Positions 16,489-25,223 of a stretch of 43,380 nucleotides of DNA are shown one piece after another. The notes below the pieces were generated by a model. That model did not search any database and was not told the DNA's origin. It worked only from the letters and a program-made list of their open reading frames with translations. The first letter of the stretch is position 1; every line of letters starts with the position of its first letter. This DNA comes from Xanthobacter autotrophicus (GTDB taxonomy: Bacteria; Pseudomonadota; Alphaproteobacteria; Rhizobiales; Xanthobacteraceae), in the NCBI RefSeq assembly GCF_030015065.1, contig NZ_JAIVFN010000026.1:1-43380 (forward strand). The letters run 5' to 3'. A program made the position numbers and the translations under genes.

Positions 16489-17786
16489 CCCCCCGCGAGA
16501 TCGTCTCCGAGCTGGACCGCCACATCGTCGGCCAGGCCAAGGCGAAGAGGGCGGTGGCCATCGCCCTGCGCAACCGCTGGCGGCGCCAGCAGCTGGACGA
16601 CAAGCTGCGCGAGGAGGTGCTGCCCAAGAACATCCTGATGATCGGCCCCACCGGCGTCGGCAAGACCGAGATTTCCCGCCGCCTCGCCCGGCTTGCCGGC
16701 GCGCCCTTCCTCAAGGTGGAAGCCACCAAGTTCACGGAAGTGGGCTATGTGGGCCGCGACGTGGAGCAGATCGTGCGCGACCTCGTGGAGGTGGGCATCG
16801 GCCTCGTGCGCGAGGCGCGGCGCAAGGACGTGCAGGCGAAGGCCCATCTCGCCGCCGAGGAGCGGGTGCTCGACGCCCTGGTGGGCGCCACCGCTTCGCC
16901 CTCTACCCGCGAATCGTTCCGCAAGCGCCTGCGCGCGGGCGAACTCGACGACAAGGAAGTGGAGATCGAGGTTCAGGGCGGCGGCGGACAGGGGATGCCC
17001 ATGTTCGAGATCCCCGGCATGCCCGGCGCGCAGATGGGCGCCATATCCCTGGGCGACATGCTGGGCAAGGCCTTCGGCGGCCGCTCCAAGCCGCGCCGCG
17101 TCACCGTGAAGGAGGCCCATCCCCTCCTCCTCGCGGAGGAGGCGGACAAGCTCATCGACCAGGACGCCATCGTGCAGGATGCCATCCACCAGGTGGAGAA
17201 CAACGGCATCGTCTTCCTCGACGAGATCGACAAGATCGCCGGCCGCGAGGGCCGCTCGGGCGCCGACGTCTCCCGCGAGGGCGTGCAGCGCGACCTGCTC
17301 CCCCTCATCGAGGGCACCACGGTCTCCACCAAGCACGGTTCGGTGAAGACCGACCACATCCTGTTCATCGCCTCCGGCGCCTTCCACGTCTCCAAGCCCT
17401 CCGACCTGCTGCCGGAGCTGCAGGGCCGCCTGCCCATCCGCGTGGAGCTGGAGGCGCTGACGCGGGCCGATTTCGTGCGCATCCTCACCGAGACCGAGGC
17501 GAGCCTCGTCAAGCAGTCGGTGGCGCTCATGGGCACCGAGGGCGTGACGCTCACCATCACCGCCGACGCGGTGGAGGCCATCGCCGACGCGGCGGTGGAG
17601 GTGAATTCCAATGTGGAGAATATCGGCGCCCGGCGGCTCCAGACGGTCATGGAGCGGGTGCTGGACGATCTGTCCTTCTCCGCCCCCGACCGCTCCGGGG
17701 AGACGGTGGTGGTGGATGCGGACTACGTGCGCTCGCGCGTCGCCGACCTTGCCCGCAACGCCGACCTGAGCCGCTTCATCCTCTGA
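16476..17786 (+). CDS. hslU: HslU (ClpY) ATPase subunit of the HslVU protease
   Basis: This 436-residue AAA+ unfoldase recognises substrates and feeds them to HslV. Motifs include Walker A GPTGVGKT (57-64), the pore-loop region with GYVGRDVE, Walker [13 protein letters not shown] with Asp249-Glu250, the I-domain insertion rich in Gly/Met, and the sensor-2 region [15 protein letters not shown]; the C terminus DLSRFIL is the conserved tail that inserts into HslV pockets. The start is the second of two duplicated ATGAGCGAC sequences because only that one is in frame. Length is normal for the family. Confidence 0.97.
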   Translation: MSDFSPREIVSELDRHIVGQAKAKRAVAIALRNRWRRQQLDDKLREEVLPKNILMIGPTGVGKTEISRRLARLAGAPFLKVEATKFTEVGYVGRDVEQIVRDLVEVGIGLVREARRKDVQAKAHLAAEERVLDALVGATASPSTRESFRKRLRAGELDDKEVEIEVQGGGGQGMPMFEIPGMPGAQMGAISLGDMLGKAFGGRSKPRRVTVKEAHPLLLAEEADKLIDQDAIVQDAIHQVENNGIVFLDEIDKIAGREGRSGADVSREGVQRDLLPLIEGTTVSTKHGSVKTDHILFIASGAFHVSKPSDLLPELQGRLPIRVELEALTRADFVRILTETEASLVKQSVALMGTEGVTLTITADAVEAIADAAVEVNSNVENIGARRLQTVMERVLDDLSFSAPDRSGETVVVDADYVRSRVADLARNADLSRFIL

Positions 17787-17813
17787 GGGGGAGCGGCGCG
17801 CCGGTCTCCGGGA

Positions 17814-19202
17814 TCACGAGAGCCGGCGCCGCTCCTGCCAGGCGAGCTTCTTGCGGTAGAGGGTCGAGGGGCTGAGGTCGAGGGCGGCCGCGGCGAGCGG
17901 GATGTTGCCGTCGAACGCCGCGATGGCCGCCTCGATCACCCGCCGCTCAATGATGGCGAAGGGCTCGACCTGGCCGATCATGCCCCCATGCCCCGAACCG
18001 GACAGCATGGCATGGGCGTGCAGGCTCGGTGCTTCGGCGTGGTGCGTCGGCTCGGGCTCCTCGAACAGTTCCGGTCCCAGCTCGCCGCCGTCGCCGAGAA
18101 TCACCGCGCGCCGCATCAGGTTCTGAAGTTCCCGGACATTACCGCGGAACGGCCGGGCGCGCAGCACGTCGGCGGCGCCGGGGCCAAGCCGCGAAATGGG
18201 CCGCCCTTCCTCGCCGGCGAAGCGGGCGAGGAAGGCTTCCGCCAGCAGGATCACGTCGTCGTCGCGCTCGCGCAGCGGGGGCAGGGACAATGTGAGAACG
18301 TTCAGACGGTAGAAAAGGTCCTCGCGCAGGCGCCCGGACGCCACGTCGTCCTGCGGATCGCGGCTGGTGGCGCAGACGAGGCGCACGTCGCTGGTGCGCT
18401 CGTCGGTCTCGCCGGCCCGGCGGAAGCGACCTTTCTCCAGGAAGTTCAGCAGCTTGCTCTGGGTGACGGCGTTCAGCTCCGCCACCTCGTCGAGCAGCAG
18501 CGTGCCGCCGTGGGCGCGTTCGATGGCGCCGGGGCCGGTCAGGCCGAACACCGCCTGTTCCATATAGCTGGCGGGGATGGCGGAACAGTTGAGGGCATTG
18601 AAGGGGCCCTGCTGCCGCGTCGAGGCCATGTGCAGGGCGGCGGCCGCGAGCGCCTTTCCGGTTCCGCTTTCCCCGGTCACGAAGACCGGCGCCCGCGATG
18701 CGGCAAGACGCTCGATCTGCGCATAGACCGCCTGCATGGCGCGCGAGCGGCCGAGAAAGCCGCAGAAGTCGCCGTTGCGCGGCAGCTGCGGACGGTCGCG
18801 CCGCCGCCGCTCCGGCCGGCGGGCCGGCGTGGCGGCGAGAAGGCGGTCCACCACGTCCTCGGGACCGATGGGCTTGATTACGACGTCGTCGGCTCCGGCG
18901 CGCATGGCGGCCACGGCTTCCGTCACCGAGGAGCCTCGCGCCAGCGCCACCACCAGCGTGCCGGCAAAGCCGGACGCGCGCAGCCGGCGGGTCGCGTCCT
19001 CGGGATGTTCCGCGGCCAGCAGCGCCGCCGAACACCGCACGGCAAGGGGCATGGCTGCCGCAAGGTCCTCCGCCTCCAGCACGTGCAAAGCATCGCGCCG
19101 GGCGAACGCGGCACGCATCATGTTGCGCACGTCCGTTTCCGGATCACAGACCAGAACGCAGGTGCGCCGGTCGGTCTGGGGGGGTGAAGAGAGTCCTGTC
19201 AT
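17814..19202 (-). CDS. NtrC-family AAA+ regulator with degenerate receiver domain and no GAFTGA loop
   Basis: This 462-residue protein has the layout of a bacterial enhancer-binding protein: N-terminal receiver-like domain (about 13-123), AAA+ domain (about 147-375) and C-terminal Fis-type HTH (about 430-455, NIPLAAAALDLSPSTLYRKK). The AAA part retains Walker A GESGTGK (177-183) and Walker B LLLDEV (235-240). However, between AVFG (217-220) and the AHGGTLLLDE stretch the segment that normally carries GAFTGA is shortened to LTGPGAIER, so the sigma-54 contact loop is missing. In the receiver domain only Asp20 of the acidic pair remains, and no Asp lies between residues 46 and 69, where the phospho-acceptor should be; Lys110 is kept. 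It is therefore probably not phosphorylated normally nor a sigma-54 activator. It converges on hslU with 27 bases between stops. The ATG at 19202 is chosen; a longer TTG-initiated form from 19250 is possible. Confidence 0.88.
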   Translation of the reverse strand: MTGLSSPPQTDRRTCVLVCDPETDVRNMMRAAFARRDALHVLEAEDLAAAMPLAVRCSAALLAAEHPEDATRRLRASGFAGTLVVALARGSSVTEAVAAMRAGADDVVIKPIGPEDVVDRLLAATPARRPERRRRDRPQLPRNGDFCGFLGRSRAMQAVYAQIERLAASRAPVFVTGESGTGKALAAAALHMASTRQQGPFNALNCSAIPASYMEQAVFGLTGPGAIERAHGGTLLLDEVAELNAVTQSKLLNFLEKGRFRRAGETDERTSDVRLVCATSRDPQDDVASGRLREDLFYRLNVLTLSLPPLRERDDDVILLAEAFLARFAGEEGRPISRLGPGAADVLRARPFRGNVRELQNLMRRAVILGDGGELGPELFEEPEPTHHAEAPSLHAHAMLSGSGHGGMIGQVEPFAIIERRVIEAAIAAFDGNIPLAAAALDLSPSTLYRKKLAWQERRRLS

Positions 19203-19210
19203 GGCATGCG

Positions 19211-19292
19211 TTCTAGGTAAAAAGCTAGGGATGGAACGCTCGGGCTTCAACCTAAACCAAGCCGGCGGCGGGGTCTCTAGGCCGTTTTAGGC
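19211..19292 (-). promoter_or_regulatory. Promoter region of the NtrC-like gene with four TAGG half-sites
   Basis: In the 242-base gap upstream of the regulator gene, TAGG occurs at 19214, 19226, 19278 and 19288, in the contexts TTCTAGGT, GCTAGGG, CTCTAGGCC and TTTTAGGC, as two pairs spaced 12 and 10 bases. In DNA this GC-rich the clustering of the rare CTAG-type words is notable and could mark repeated binding sites, for instance for autoregulation. This is a weak, position-based suggestion. Confidence 0.25.
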
Positions 19293-19444
19293 AAGAGTGG
19301 TTACCGATACTGCACGGTCAAGGCAGGCAAACACAAGAATATGCGGTGCTGCCGGGGGGACGGTGCCTAACATTTGGGCGCGCAGGTATCAGGTGCCGCC
19401 GGTGGCGTTCCCGCGGGGATCACGGGCGTCGAGTCAAGGCCCGG

Positions 19445-21316
19445 CTAGCCGCGCGGCGGCTTGCCGGCCACCGCCTCGCGGGAGAGGCCGGCGGTCTCGA
19501 GCGCGGCAAGGGCCTTGTCGGCCACCGTCTGCGCCGGCAGCAGGCGATGGACGAGGCGGCGCACGCCTTCCGCGCCGTCGGGCATGCGATGGATCAGGGC
19601 GCCCACCACCTCCCGTTCATCGCTGACACGGCCGAGGGTGTTGAGGCAGAGCGCCAGGGCCAGCTTGTTCTCGATGTTGGAATGCAGCGTGAGCTGTGGC
19701 AGCAGGGCCTGGGCCGCGAACGCATCCCCCCGCATGAAGGCGGCAAAGCCCAGGAAAGCATCCTGGAGATGTGTGCGGACCGCGCCCTCGCGCCGGGCGC
19801 GCAGGAGCAGGGCCTCGCCGTCCTCGACGCGGCCGGCGCCGATGAACACGGTGGCCACCGCCGCCGCCACGTCGAAATCGAGAGGATTGAGCTTCAGCGC
19901 CTTCTCCGCGGTGGCGATGGCATCGTTCGGCTCGCCGGCGAAGAGCTGCACCAGGGCGAGGGTGCGCGCCGCATAGGCGCTCGCCGGCGCCAGCTCCGCA
20001 GCGCGCTCGGCCTCGTCCAGAACGTCCCCCATTTCCGCGGGGGTGGGGTCGGGGGTGTCATCGTGGAGGGTCGCGTAGAGCTGCGTCGTGGCCCGCACCG
20101 CATAGCCGAGGGCGAAATCCGGCTCCTGACGGGTGAGCTCGGCCAGGCAGGCGGCGCCATTGCCGCGCTGGCCCTGGGGATCGCCGCGCAGATAGGCGAA
20201 GGCGGAAGCAATGCAGCCGTAGCCGGATTTCGGCGCCTTGGCCAGGGCCTGCGCCCGCGCGCGGACCGGAATGACCCCGTAGCTCTCCATCACGGCGGCT
20301 GAAATGTCGTGCACCACGCGTCGCTCGCTTTCCGCAAGGGCGGAGCCCTGCGCTAGGCTGTCGAGGGAGGCCGACCAGACGATGGAGCCGTCGCAGCGGT
20401 CCGTCAGTCGCACGATGAGGGAGAAGGTGCCGTCGTTGCGGCCCTCGGCGAGGCCCGCCAGGGAGAAGACGGACCGCGATTGCGGTCCGGCGCAGGCCTC
20501 GGCGATCCCCGTGGCGCTCAGGTCGCCGCCGGCGGCCTTCACCTCGACGAAATCGAAGCGGGCGAAGGCGTCCCGCATCTGCTCCTCGATCGCGCGCAGC
20601 TCCGTTGGCGGCGGGGCGCCGGCGCCCGAGGCCTCGAACGCGCGCACCTCCACCACCGGCAGGCGGATGCGGTCGGCCATGGCGGTCCCGCGCTCGGGCC
20701 GGAACGGGCTGATTTTCGGCGCGAGCGCCGCCAGCCCGGCCACGAGCAGCACCGCCGCGGCCGCGGCGCCGATCCAGGCTCCCGGTCGACGCCAGACGGA
20801 CCCGGCGCGCGGCGCGCCAGGCGCCGGCGGCATCGCCCGGGGCTCGGGCGGGGCGGCGGCCTCCGGCTCGGCCGGCGCATCGGAGCGCGGCCGGAACTGG
20901 GGCACGTAGCCACCCTTGGGGATGTCGATGATCAGCGGGTCGTCGATGCCGGCCGTGGTGTAATACCGCTCCAGCGCCCGCCGGAGCCGCGTCGCCTCCA
21001 CGCGGACGATGGGGTCGGACTGGGGATCGAAGGATGGCGGGCGGCCCAGGGCTTCCACAGCGATGGTGTAGCCCTTGATCTCGTCGGCGCGCCCCTCAAG
21101 GGTCGCTTCCACGACGAAACGCAGGAACGCCGCAAGGCGTGGCGAGGCCGTGAAGTCCGGCGCCGCGAGCACACGCTCCAGCGCGGCGCGAACAAGCTGC
21201 GTCGTGTCACCGGCCGGCGGCGCGGTCTCGACACGGGCTGGTGCGTCGAGATCCATGATGGCGTGCAGGTCGCCAGCCGCTGGAGCTTTCTCTACCAAAC
21301 TACCATCCTTACGCAC
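19445..21316 (-). CDS. Membrane-anchored protein with N-terminal wHTH-like domain and C-terminal TPR-like region
   Basis: This 623-residue protein has three parts. Residues about 38-142 form a domain (AALERVLAAPDF...RLAAFLRFVVEATLEGR...KGYTIAVEALGR...YVPQF) that I know from the N termini of rhizobial proteins usually annotated as adenylate-cyclase-like or TolB-like TPR proteins; it is basic and resembles a winged-helix DNA-binding domain. A Pro/Ala-rich linker leads to a single membrane helix near residues 178-200 (AWIGAAAAAVLLVAGLAAL). The C-terminal 350 residues are Ala-rich helices with TPR-like periodicity (ALGYAVRATTQLYA, AIATAEKALKLNPLDFDVA). No cyclase catalytic domain is present. A GTG start at 21316 with AAAGG upstream is preferred; an ATG at 21256 has no ribosome-binding site. 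Function is unknown; a membrane-tethered regulator is one possibility. Confidence 0.75.
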   Translation of the reverse strand: MRKDGSLVEKAPAAGDLHAIMDLDAPARVETAPPAGDTTQLVRAALERVLAAPDFTASPRLAAFLRFVVEATLEGRADEIKGYTIAVEALGRPPSFDPQSDPIVRVEATRLRRALERYYTTAGIDDPLIIDIPKGGYVPQFRPRSDAPAEPEAAAPPEPRAMPPAPGAPRAGSVWRRPGAWIGAAAAAVLLVAGLAALAPKISPFRPERGTAMADRIRLPVVEVRAFEASGAGAPPPTELRAIEEQMRDAFARFDFVEVKAAGGDLSATGIAEACAGPQSRSVFSLAGLAEGRNDGTFSLIVRLTDRCDGSIVWSASLDSLAQGSALAESERRVVHDISAAVMESYGVIPVRARAQALAKAPKSGYGCIASAFAYLRGDPQGQRGNGAACLAELTRQEPDFALGYAVRATTQLYATLHDDTPDPTPAEMGDVLDEAERAAELAPASAYAARTLALVQLFAGEPNDAIATAEKALKLNPLDFDVAAAVATVFIGAGRVEDGEALLLRARREGAVRTHLQDAFLGFAAFMRGDAFAAQALLPQLTLHSNIENKLALALCLNTLGRVSDEREVVGALIHRMPDGAEGVRRLVHRLLPAQTVADKALAALETAGLSREAVAGKPPRG

Positions 21317-21525
21317 GGTCAGAGCCTTTGTCGGTCAGAACACATGCGCGTGCAAGAGGGCGGAGCGGGGGTGGTCCGCGGGTGCCGGTGTTCCCAGCGG
21401 CCACGAGCGCTGATAGCTTCCCCACCGACGCGGCCGAAGAATGGCAGCCCACGGGATCGAGGCTCACCTAAGGGCCTCACCTGATGTCTGGTCTGGAGCT
21501 GCCGGCGCGTGGGAAAGGTCTCATC

Positions 21526-22887
21526 ATGGCTCTGGATGATCTGGTCACCGAAGGCGCGGGCGTGCGGGCGGACGTTGTCCCCAACGATCTTGACGCGTTC
21601 TGGATGCCGTTTACCTCCAACCGTTCGTTCAAGAAGCGACCGCGGCTCGTCTCCCGCGCCAAGGACATGCACTATTACACGCCGGAAGGCCGCGCCATTC
21701 TCGATGGCTGCGCCGGGCTGTGGTGCGTCAATCCGGGCCATAACCGCGAGCCCATCGTCGAGGCCATCCGGCATGCGGCGACCGATCTGGATTTCGCTCC
21801 CACCTTCCAGTACGGCCACCCGCAGGCGTTCCGCCTGGCGAACCGCATCGCCGATCTGGCGCCGGGCGACCTCGACCATGTCTTCTTCTGCAATTCCGGC
21901 TCGGAAGCGGTGGACACCGCGCTGAAGATCGCGCTCGCCTACCACCAGACCTGCGGCGCCGGCTCCCGCACCCGCCTCATCGGCCGCGAGCGCGGCTATC
22001 ACGGGGTGGGCTTCGGCGGCATCTCGGTGGGCGGCATCGTGTCGAACCGCCGCACCTTCGGCACCATGCTCACCGGCGTCGATCACCTGCGCTCCACCTA
22101 CGATCGGGAGAACCAGGCCTTTACCAAGGGCGAGCCCGATTTCGGCGCGCACTTCGCCGACGAGCTGGAGCGCATCGTCGGCCTGCACGACGCCTCGACC
22201 ATCGCGGCGGTGATCGTGGAGCCCATGGGCGGGTCCACCGGCGTGCTACCGGCGCCGAAGGGCTATCTCAAGCGGCTGCGCGAGATCTGCGACAAATACG
22301 GCATCCTGCTGATCTTCGACGAGGTCATCACCGGCTTCGGCCGCCTCGGCCACGCCTTCGCCGCCGAGCGCTATGGCGTGATCCCGGACATGATCACCTT
22401 CGCCAAGGGCGTCACCGCCGGCGCGGTGCCCATGGGCGGCGTGCTGGTGCGCAAGGGCATCTACGATGCCTTCATGAAGGGCCCGGAGCATGTGATCGAG
22501 CTGTTCCACGGCTACACCTATTCGGCGCATCCGCTGGCCTGCGCGGCGGCCCTTGCAACCCTCGATCTCTACGCGAAGGAGCACATCTTCACCCATGCCC
22601 GTGCGCTGGAGCCCTCCTTCGCCGATGCGATGATGACCCTGAAGGACAAGCCCGGCGTGCTCGATATCCGCACCGTGGGCATCACGGGGGCCGTGGACCT
22701 CGCGCCCAAGGACGGCACGCCGGGCCTGAAGGGCTATGAGGCGCTGGAGCGGGCGTTCCACGAGGACGGCCTGATGATGCGCATCTCCGGCGACACGCTG
22801 GTGGTGACGCCGCCGCTCATCATCACCAAGGAGCAGGTGGGCGAGCTGGTGGACAAGCTGGGCCGGGTCATCGAGAAGGTGGCGTGA
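21526..22887 (+). CDS. Omega-amino acid (beta-alanine):pyruvate aminotransferase
   Basis: This 453-residue class III PLP aminotransferase is predicted to move the amino group of beta-alanine or other omega-amino acids to pyruvate. It shows the subgroup's N-terminal AFWMPFTSNRSFK, GLWCVNPGHNR and the glycine-serine PLP phosphate site NSGSEAVDTALK, the Asp of FDEVITGFGR, and the Schiff-base lysine Lys294 in TFAKGVTAGAVPMGG. It resembles the Pseudomonas putida omega-amino-acid:pyruvate enzyme along its whole length by my recollection. The ATG at 21526 (ribosome-binding site GGGAAAGG) gives the standard N terminus; an ATG at 21484, also preceded by AAGGG, would add 14 residues. It diverges from the TPR-type gene and converges with the aminopeptidase gene. 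Confidence 0.92.
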   Translation: MALDDLVTEGAGVRADVVPNDLDAFWMPFTSNRSFKKRPRLVSRAKDMHYYTPEGRAILDGCAGLWCVNPGHNREPIVEAIRHAATDLDFAPTFQYGHPQAFRLANRIADLAPGDLDHVFFCNSGSEAVDTALKIALAYHQTCGAGSRTRLIGRERGYHGVGFGGISVGGIVSNRRTFGTMLTGVDHLRSTYDRENQAFTKGEPDFGAHFADELERIVGLHDASTIAAVIVEPMGGSTGVLPAPKGYLKRLREICDKYGILLIFDEVITGFGRLGHAFAAERYGVIPDMITFAKGVTAGAVPMGGVLVRKGIYDAFMKGPEHVIELFHGYTYSAHPLACAAALATLDLYAKEHIFTHARALEPSFADAMMTLKDKPGVLDIRTVGITGAVDLAPKDGTPGLKGYEALERAFHEDGLMMRISGDTLVVTPPLIITKEQVGELVDKLGRVIEKVA

Positions 22888-22925
22888 GCCCGATCCGGCG
22901 TCGGCCGTGGGCCGGCGCCATCATG

Positions 22926-22957
22926 CGGTCATGCCCGGGCAGAGCGGGACATGACCG
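22926..22957. repeat. Palindromic GTCATGCCCGGG element between convergent genes
   Basis: CGGTCATG (22926-22933) pairs exactly with CATGACCG (22950-22957), and the stem continues with CCCG/CGGG after a single bulged A, giving a 12-bp hairpin around a seven-base loop. The GTCATGCCCGGGC core also occurs near 2662 and, inverted, near 4770. It lies in the 85-base gap where the aminotransferase and aminopeptidase transcripts converge and may serve as their 3' end. Confidence 0.5.
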
Positions 22958-22972
22958 GCGGGGCCGGGCGGG

Positions 22973-24820
22973 TCAGAGCGGCGCGGTGGCCTGCGCCAGC
23001 CAGTCCCGCGACGCCTCGTCGAGGTCGGCGGCAAGCGCCTGCGCCACCAGCAGGTGATAGGCATCCACCTGTGCCCGCTCGGCGCCGTCGAGCAGGCAGA
23101 GGTCGATGAGCCGGCGATCGTAGGGCACGAGGGTGAGGGTCGAGAAGCCGAGGCACGGCTTCTCCGCCCCCTCCACGGCGCGCTTTTCGACGAGAATGAG
23201 ATTCTCGATGCGGATGCCGTAGGCGCTGGTGCGGTAGTAGCCGGGCTCGTTGGAGAGGATCATGCCCTCCGCCAGCGCCAGGTGCCCGAGCTGGGAGATG
23301 CGCGCCGGCCCTTCGTGCACCGAGAGCCCCGCGCCCACGCCATGGCCGGTGCCGTGGTCGAAGTCGAGCCCCGCCGCCCACAGGAACTGCCGCGCCAAAG
23401 GATCGAGCTGGGCGCCGGTGATGCCATCGGGAAACACCGCGCGGCTCAGCGCCAGATGGCCCTTCAGCACCAGCGTGTAGTGGCGGCGCATCTCGGCCGT
23501 GGGCGTGCCTACGGCGAGGGTGCGGGTGATGTCGGTGGTGCCGTCCGGATACTGGGCTCCGGAATCCAGCAGGAACAGTTCGCCGGGATGGATGGCCCGG
23601 TTGGTCTTGCGGGTGACGCGATAATGCACGATCGCCCCGTTCTCCCCCGCCCCCGCAATGGTGGGGAAGGAGATGTCGGTGAGGTTTCCGGTGCTGCGCC
23701 GGAAGGTTTCCAGCGCCTCCACCGCCTCGATCTCGGTGAGATGGCCTTTCGGCGCCTCGTCGTCGAACCAGGCGAGGAAGCGCACGAGGGCGAGGCCGTC
23801 GCGCACATGGGCGGCGCGCATGCCGGCGATCTCGGCCGGGTTCTTGGAGGCCTTCAGCAAGGCGATGGGGTCGGTGCCCTTGTCCACGATGCCGCCAGCC
23901 GCCTCCATGAGGGCGGCGAGCCGTACCGGGGCGGTGGCCTGGTCCAGGCGGACCTTACGGTCCTTGGCGAAGGCGGAGAGCACCGTGTCGAGGTCGCCGG
24001 TGCCGTGGAGGCGGGCGTGGCCGGCCAGCGCCGCGCGCACCTCGTGGGAGAGCTTCAGCGGCTCAAGGAACAGATCGGGCAGCCCTTCGCGCGGCACGAT
24101 GCACCAGGCGAGCGGCAGCGGCGTGTGGGCCACGTCGCCGCCGCGCATGTTGAACAGCCAGGCCGCGCCGTGGGGATCGGAGATCAGCGCCCCGTCGAGC
24201 TTGTCGGCCGCAAGCTTCTCCTGCACGCGCCTCAGCTTGGCCGCGGTGTCCTCGCCGGCCACGGAGAGGTCGAGCAGGCGCACCGGCGCGCGGGGCGGCT
24301 CGGGCCGGTCGGGCCAGATGGCGGTGAAGGGGTCGGCGTCCAGCGGCGCGAGGATGCCGCCGGCCGCCCCCACGGCCTTGGCCAGCTTGTCGCGGCCGTC
24401 GATGGTGGTGCGCCAGGGGTCGTAGGCGAGCCGCGCCCCGCGGGGCAGGTTCGCCTCGACCCAGGCATCCGGCCGCATCTGGGAGAGGGGCACCACCGTG
24501 AAGGCCCCCGTATCCACCTGGGCCGGGGCCTGGAGGGTGTAGCGCCCGTCCACGAACAGGGCGGCCTTGTCCTGAAGCACCACCACCGTGCCGGCCGAGC
24601 CGGTGAAGCCGGTGAGGAAGGCGAGGCGCTCCTCGCAGGGCGGCACATATTCGTTCTGGTGCGCGTCGGCGCGCGGCACCACATAGCCGTCGACGCCGAG
24701 CCGGGCGAGTTCGGCCCGCAGCGCGGCGAGCCGCGCGGGTCCGGCGGCGCCGTCGGCGAGGTCGTCGAAGGTCTGGAACACGGCCTTGAAGCCATGGGGG
24801 GTCTTGTGGTGCACGGTCAT
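22973..24820 (-). CDS. Xaa-Pro aminopeptidase (M24B, long form)
   Basis: This 615-residue metallopeptidase removes N-terminal residues preceding proline. It is of the long three-domain type (two creatinase-N domains then the pita-bread catalytic domain, as in eukaryotic XPNPEP1) rather than the 440-residue E. coli PepP. Metal ligands are in LLDSGAQYPDGTTDITRT (two Asp), the GTGHGVG-type segment DHGTGHGVGAGLSVHEGP (His) and ILSNEPGYY (Glu), with a further Glu or related ligand near the C-terminal VEKRAVEG region. The N-terminal domain includes VPRADAHQNEYVP, typical of the family. The ATG at MTVHHKTPHGFKAVF is chosen because the conserved fold starts shortly after; its ribosome-binding site is weak. 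No signal peptide, so cytoplasmic. Confidence 0.93.
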   Translation of the reverse strand: MTVHHKTPHGFKAVFQTFDDLADGAAGPARLAALRAELARLGVDGYVVPRADAHQNEYVPPCEERLAFLTGFTGSAGTVVVLQDKAALFVDGRYTLQAPAQVDTGAFTVVPLSQMRPDAWVEANLPRGARLAYDPWRTTIDGRDKLAKAVGAAGGILAPLDADPFTAIWPDRPEPPRAPVRLLDLSVAGEDTAAKLRRVQEKLAADKLDGALISDPHGAAWLFNMRGGDVAHTPLPLAWCIVPREGLPDLFLEPLKLSHEVRAALAGHARLHGTGDLDTVLSAFAKDRKVRLDQATAPVRLAALMEAAGGIVDKGTDPIALLKASKNPAEIAGMRAAHVRDGLALVRFLAWFDDEAPKGHLTEIEAVEALETFRRSTGNLTDISFPTIAGAGENGAIVHYRVTRKTNRAIHPGELFLLDSGAQYPDGTTDITRTLAVGTPTAEMRRHYTLVLKGHLALSRAVFPDGITGAQLDPLARQFLWAAGLDFDHGTGHGVGAGLSVHEGPARISQLGHLALAEGMILSNEPGYYRTSAYGIRIENLILVEKRAVEGAEKPCLGFSTLTLVPYDRRLIDLCLLDGAERAQVDAYHLLVAQALAADLDEASRDWLAQATAPL

Positions 24821-25105
24821 GGCGGGGCGGCCGAAGCTGGGAAAGGGGATGTTTCGCCAACCATAGAGCCGGATCGGCTTCGGTGAAATCACCCGAGCGG
24901 TAAATCGGTCTTTCACATGCGGGAAAGGGGATTCCTCGGCCGTTCCCCCCGGCGCGGGCGACGATCCGGCCGGACGTATCGGCGGGCTCCATGGCACATT
25001 GGGTACAGATTCGCGGGGGAGCGCCGGCATCCCCGTCCAGACGGTGGGTATTTCGCGCAACGCCCTTGATGGGGGAGGGCGCCTGCGATTATGGTCGCCC
25101 GGCGC

Positions 25106-25180
25106 GCGGGCGTAGTTCAGTGGTAGAACGACAGCTTCCCAAGCTGTATGTCGTGGGTTCGATTCCCATCGCCCGCTCCA
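25106..25180 (+). tRNA. tRNA-Gly (anticodon CCC)
   Basis: The sequence folds as a complete cloverleaf: acceptor GCGGGCG/CGCCCGC (25106-25112 with 25170-25176), D stem GTTC/GAAC, anticodon stem ACAGC/GCTGT with loop TTCCCAA giving anticodon CCC, and T arm GTGGG-TTCGATT-CCCAT. Discriminator T and an encoded CCA (25178-25180) follow. It decodes GGG glycine codons. It stands alone, between the divergent aminopeptidase gene and the convergent YhaN-like gene; no attachment-site duplication was noticed next to it. Confidence 0.97.
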
Positions 25181-25185
25181 TCCCC

Positions 25186-25214
25186 TTCCTTCTCGGCGCT
25201 TTCCTTCTCGGCGC
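25186..25214. repeat. 15-bp-period tandem repeat just downstream of the tRNA
   Basis: TTCCTTCTCGGCGC occurs twice, at 25186-25199 and 25201-25214, separated by one T. It lies immediately after the tRNA 3' end and ten bases from the stop codon of the convergent ATPase gene, probably a small replication-slippage duplication. Confidence 0.6.
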
Positions 25215-25223
25215 CTTGCGATC

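Noticed and set aside
25106-25214. Integration site of a genomic island at tRNA-Gly
   Set aside because: The short tandem repeat after the tRNA is not a copy of the tRNA 3' end, and no integrase or second attachment site is present; flanking genes look like core chromosome.
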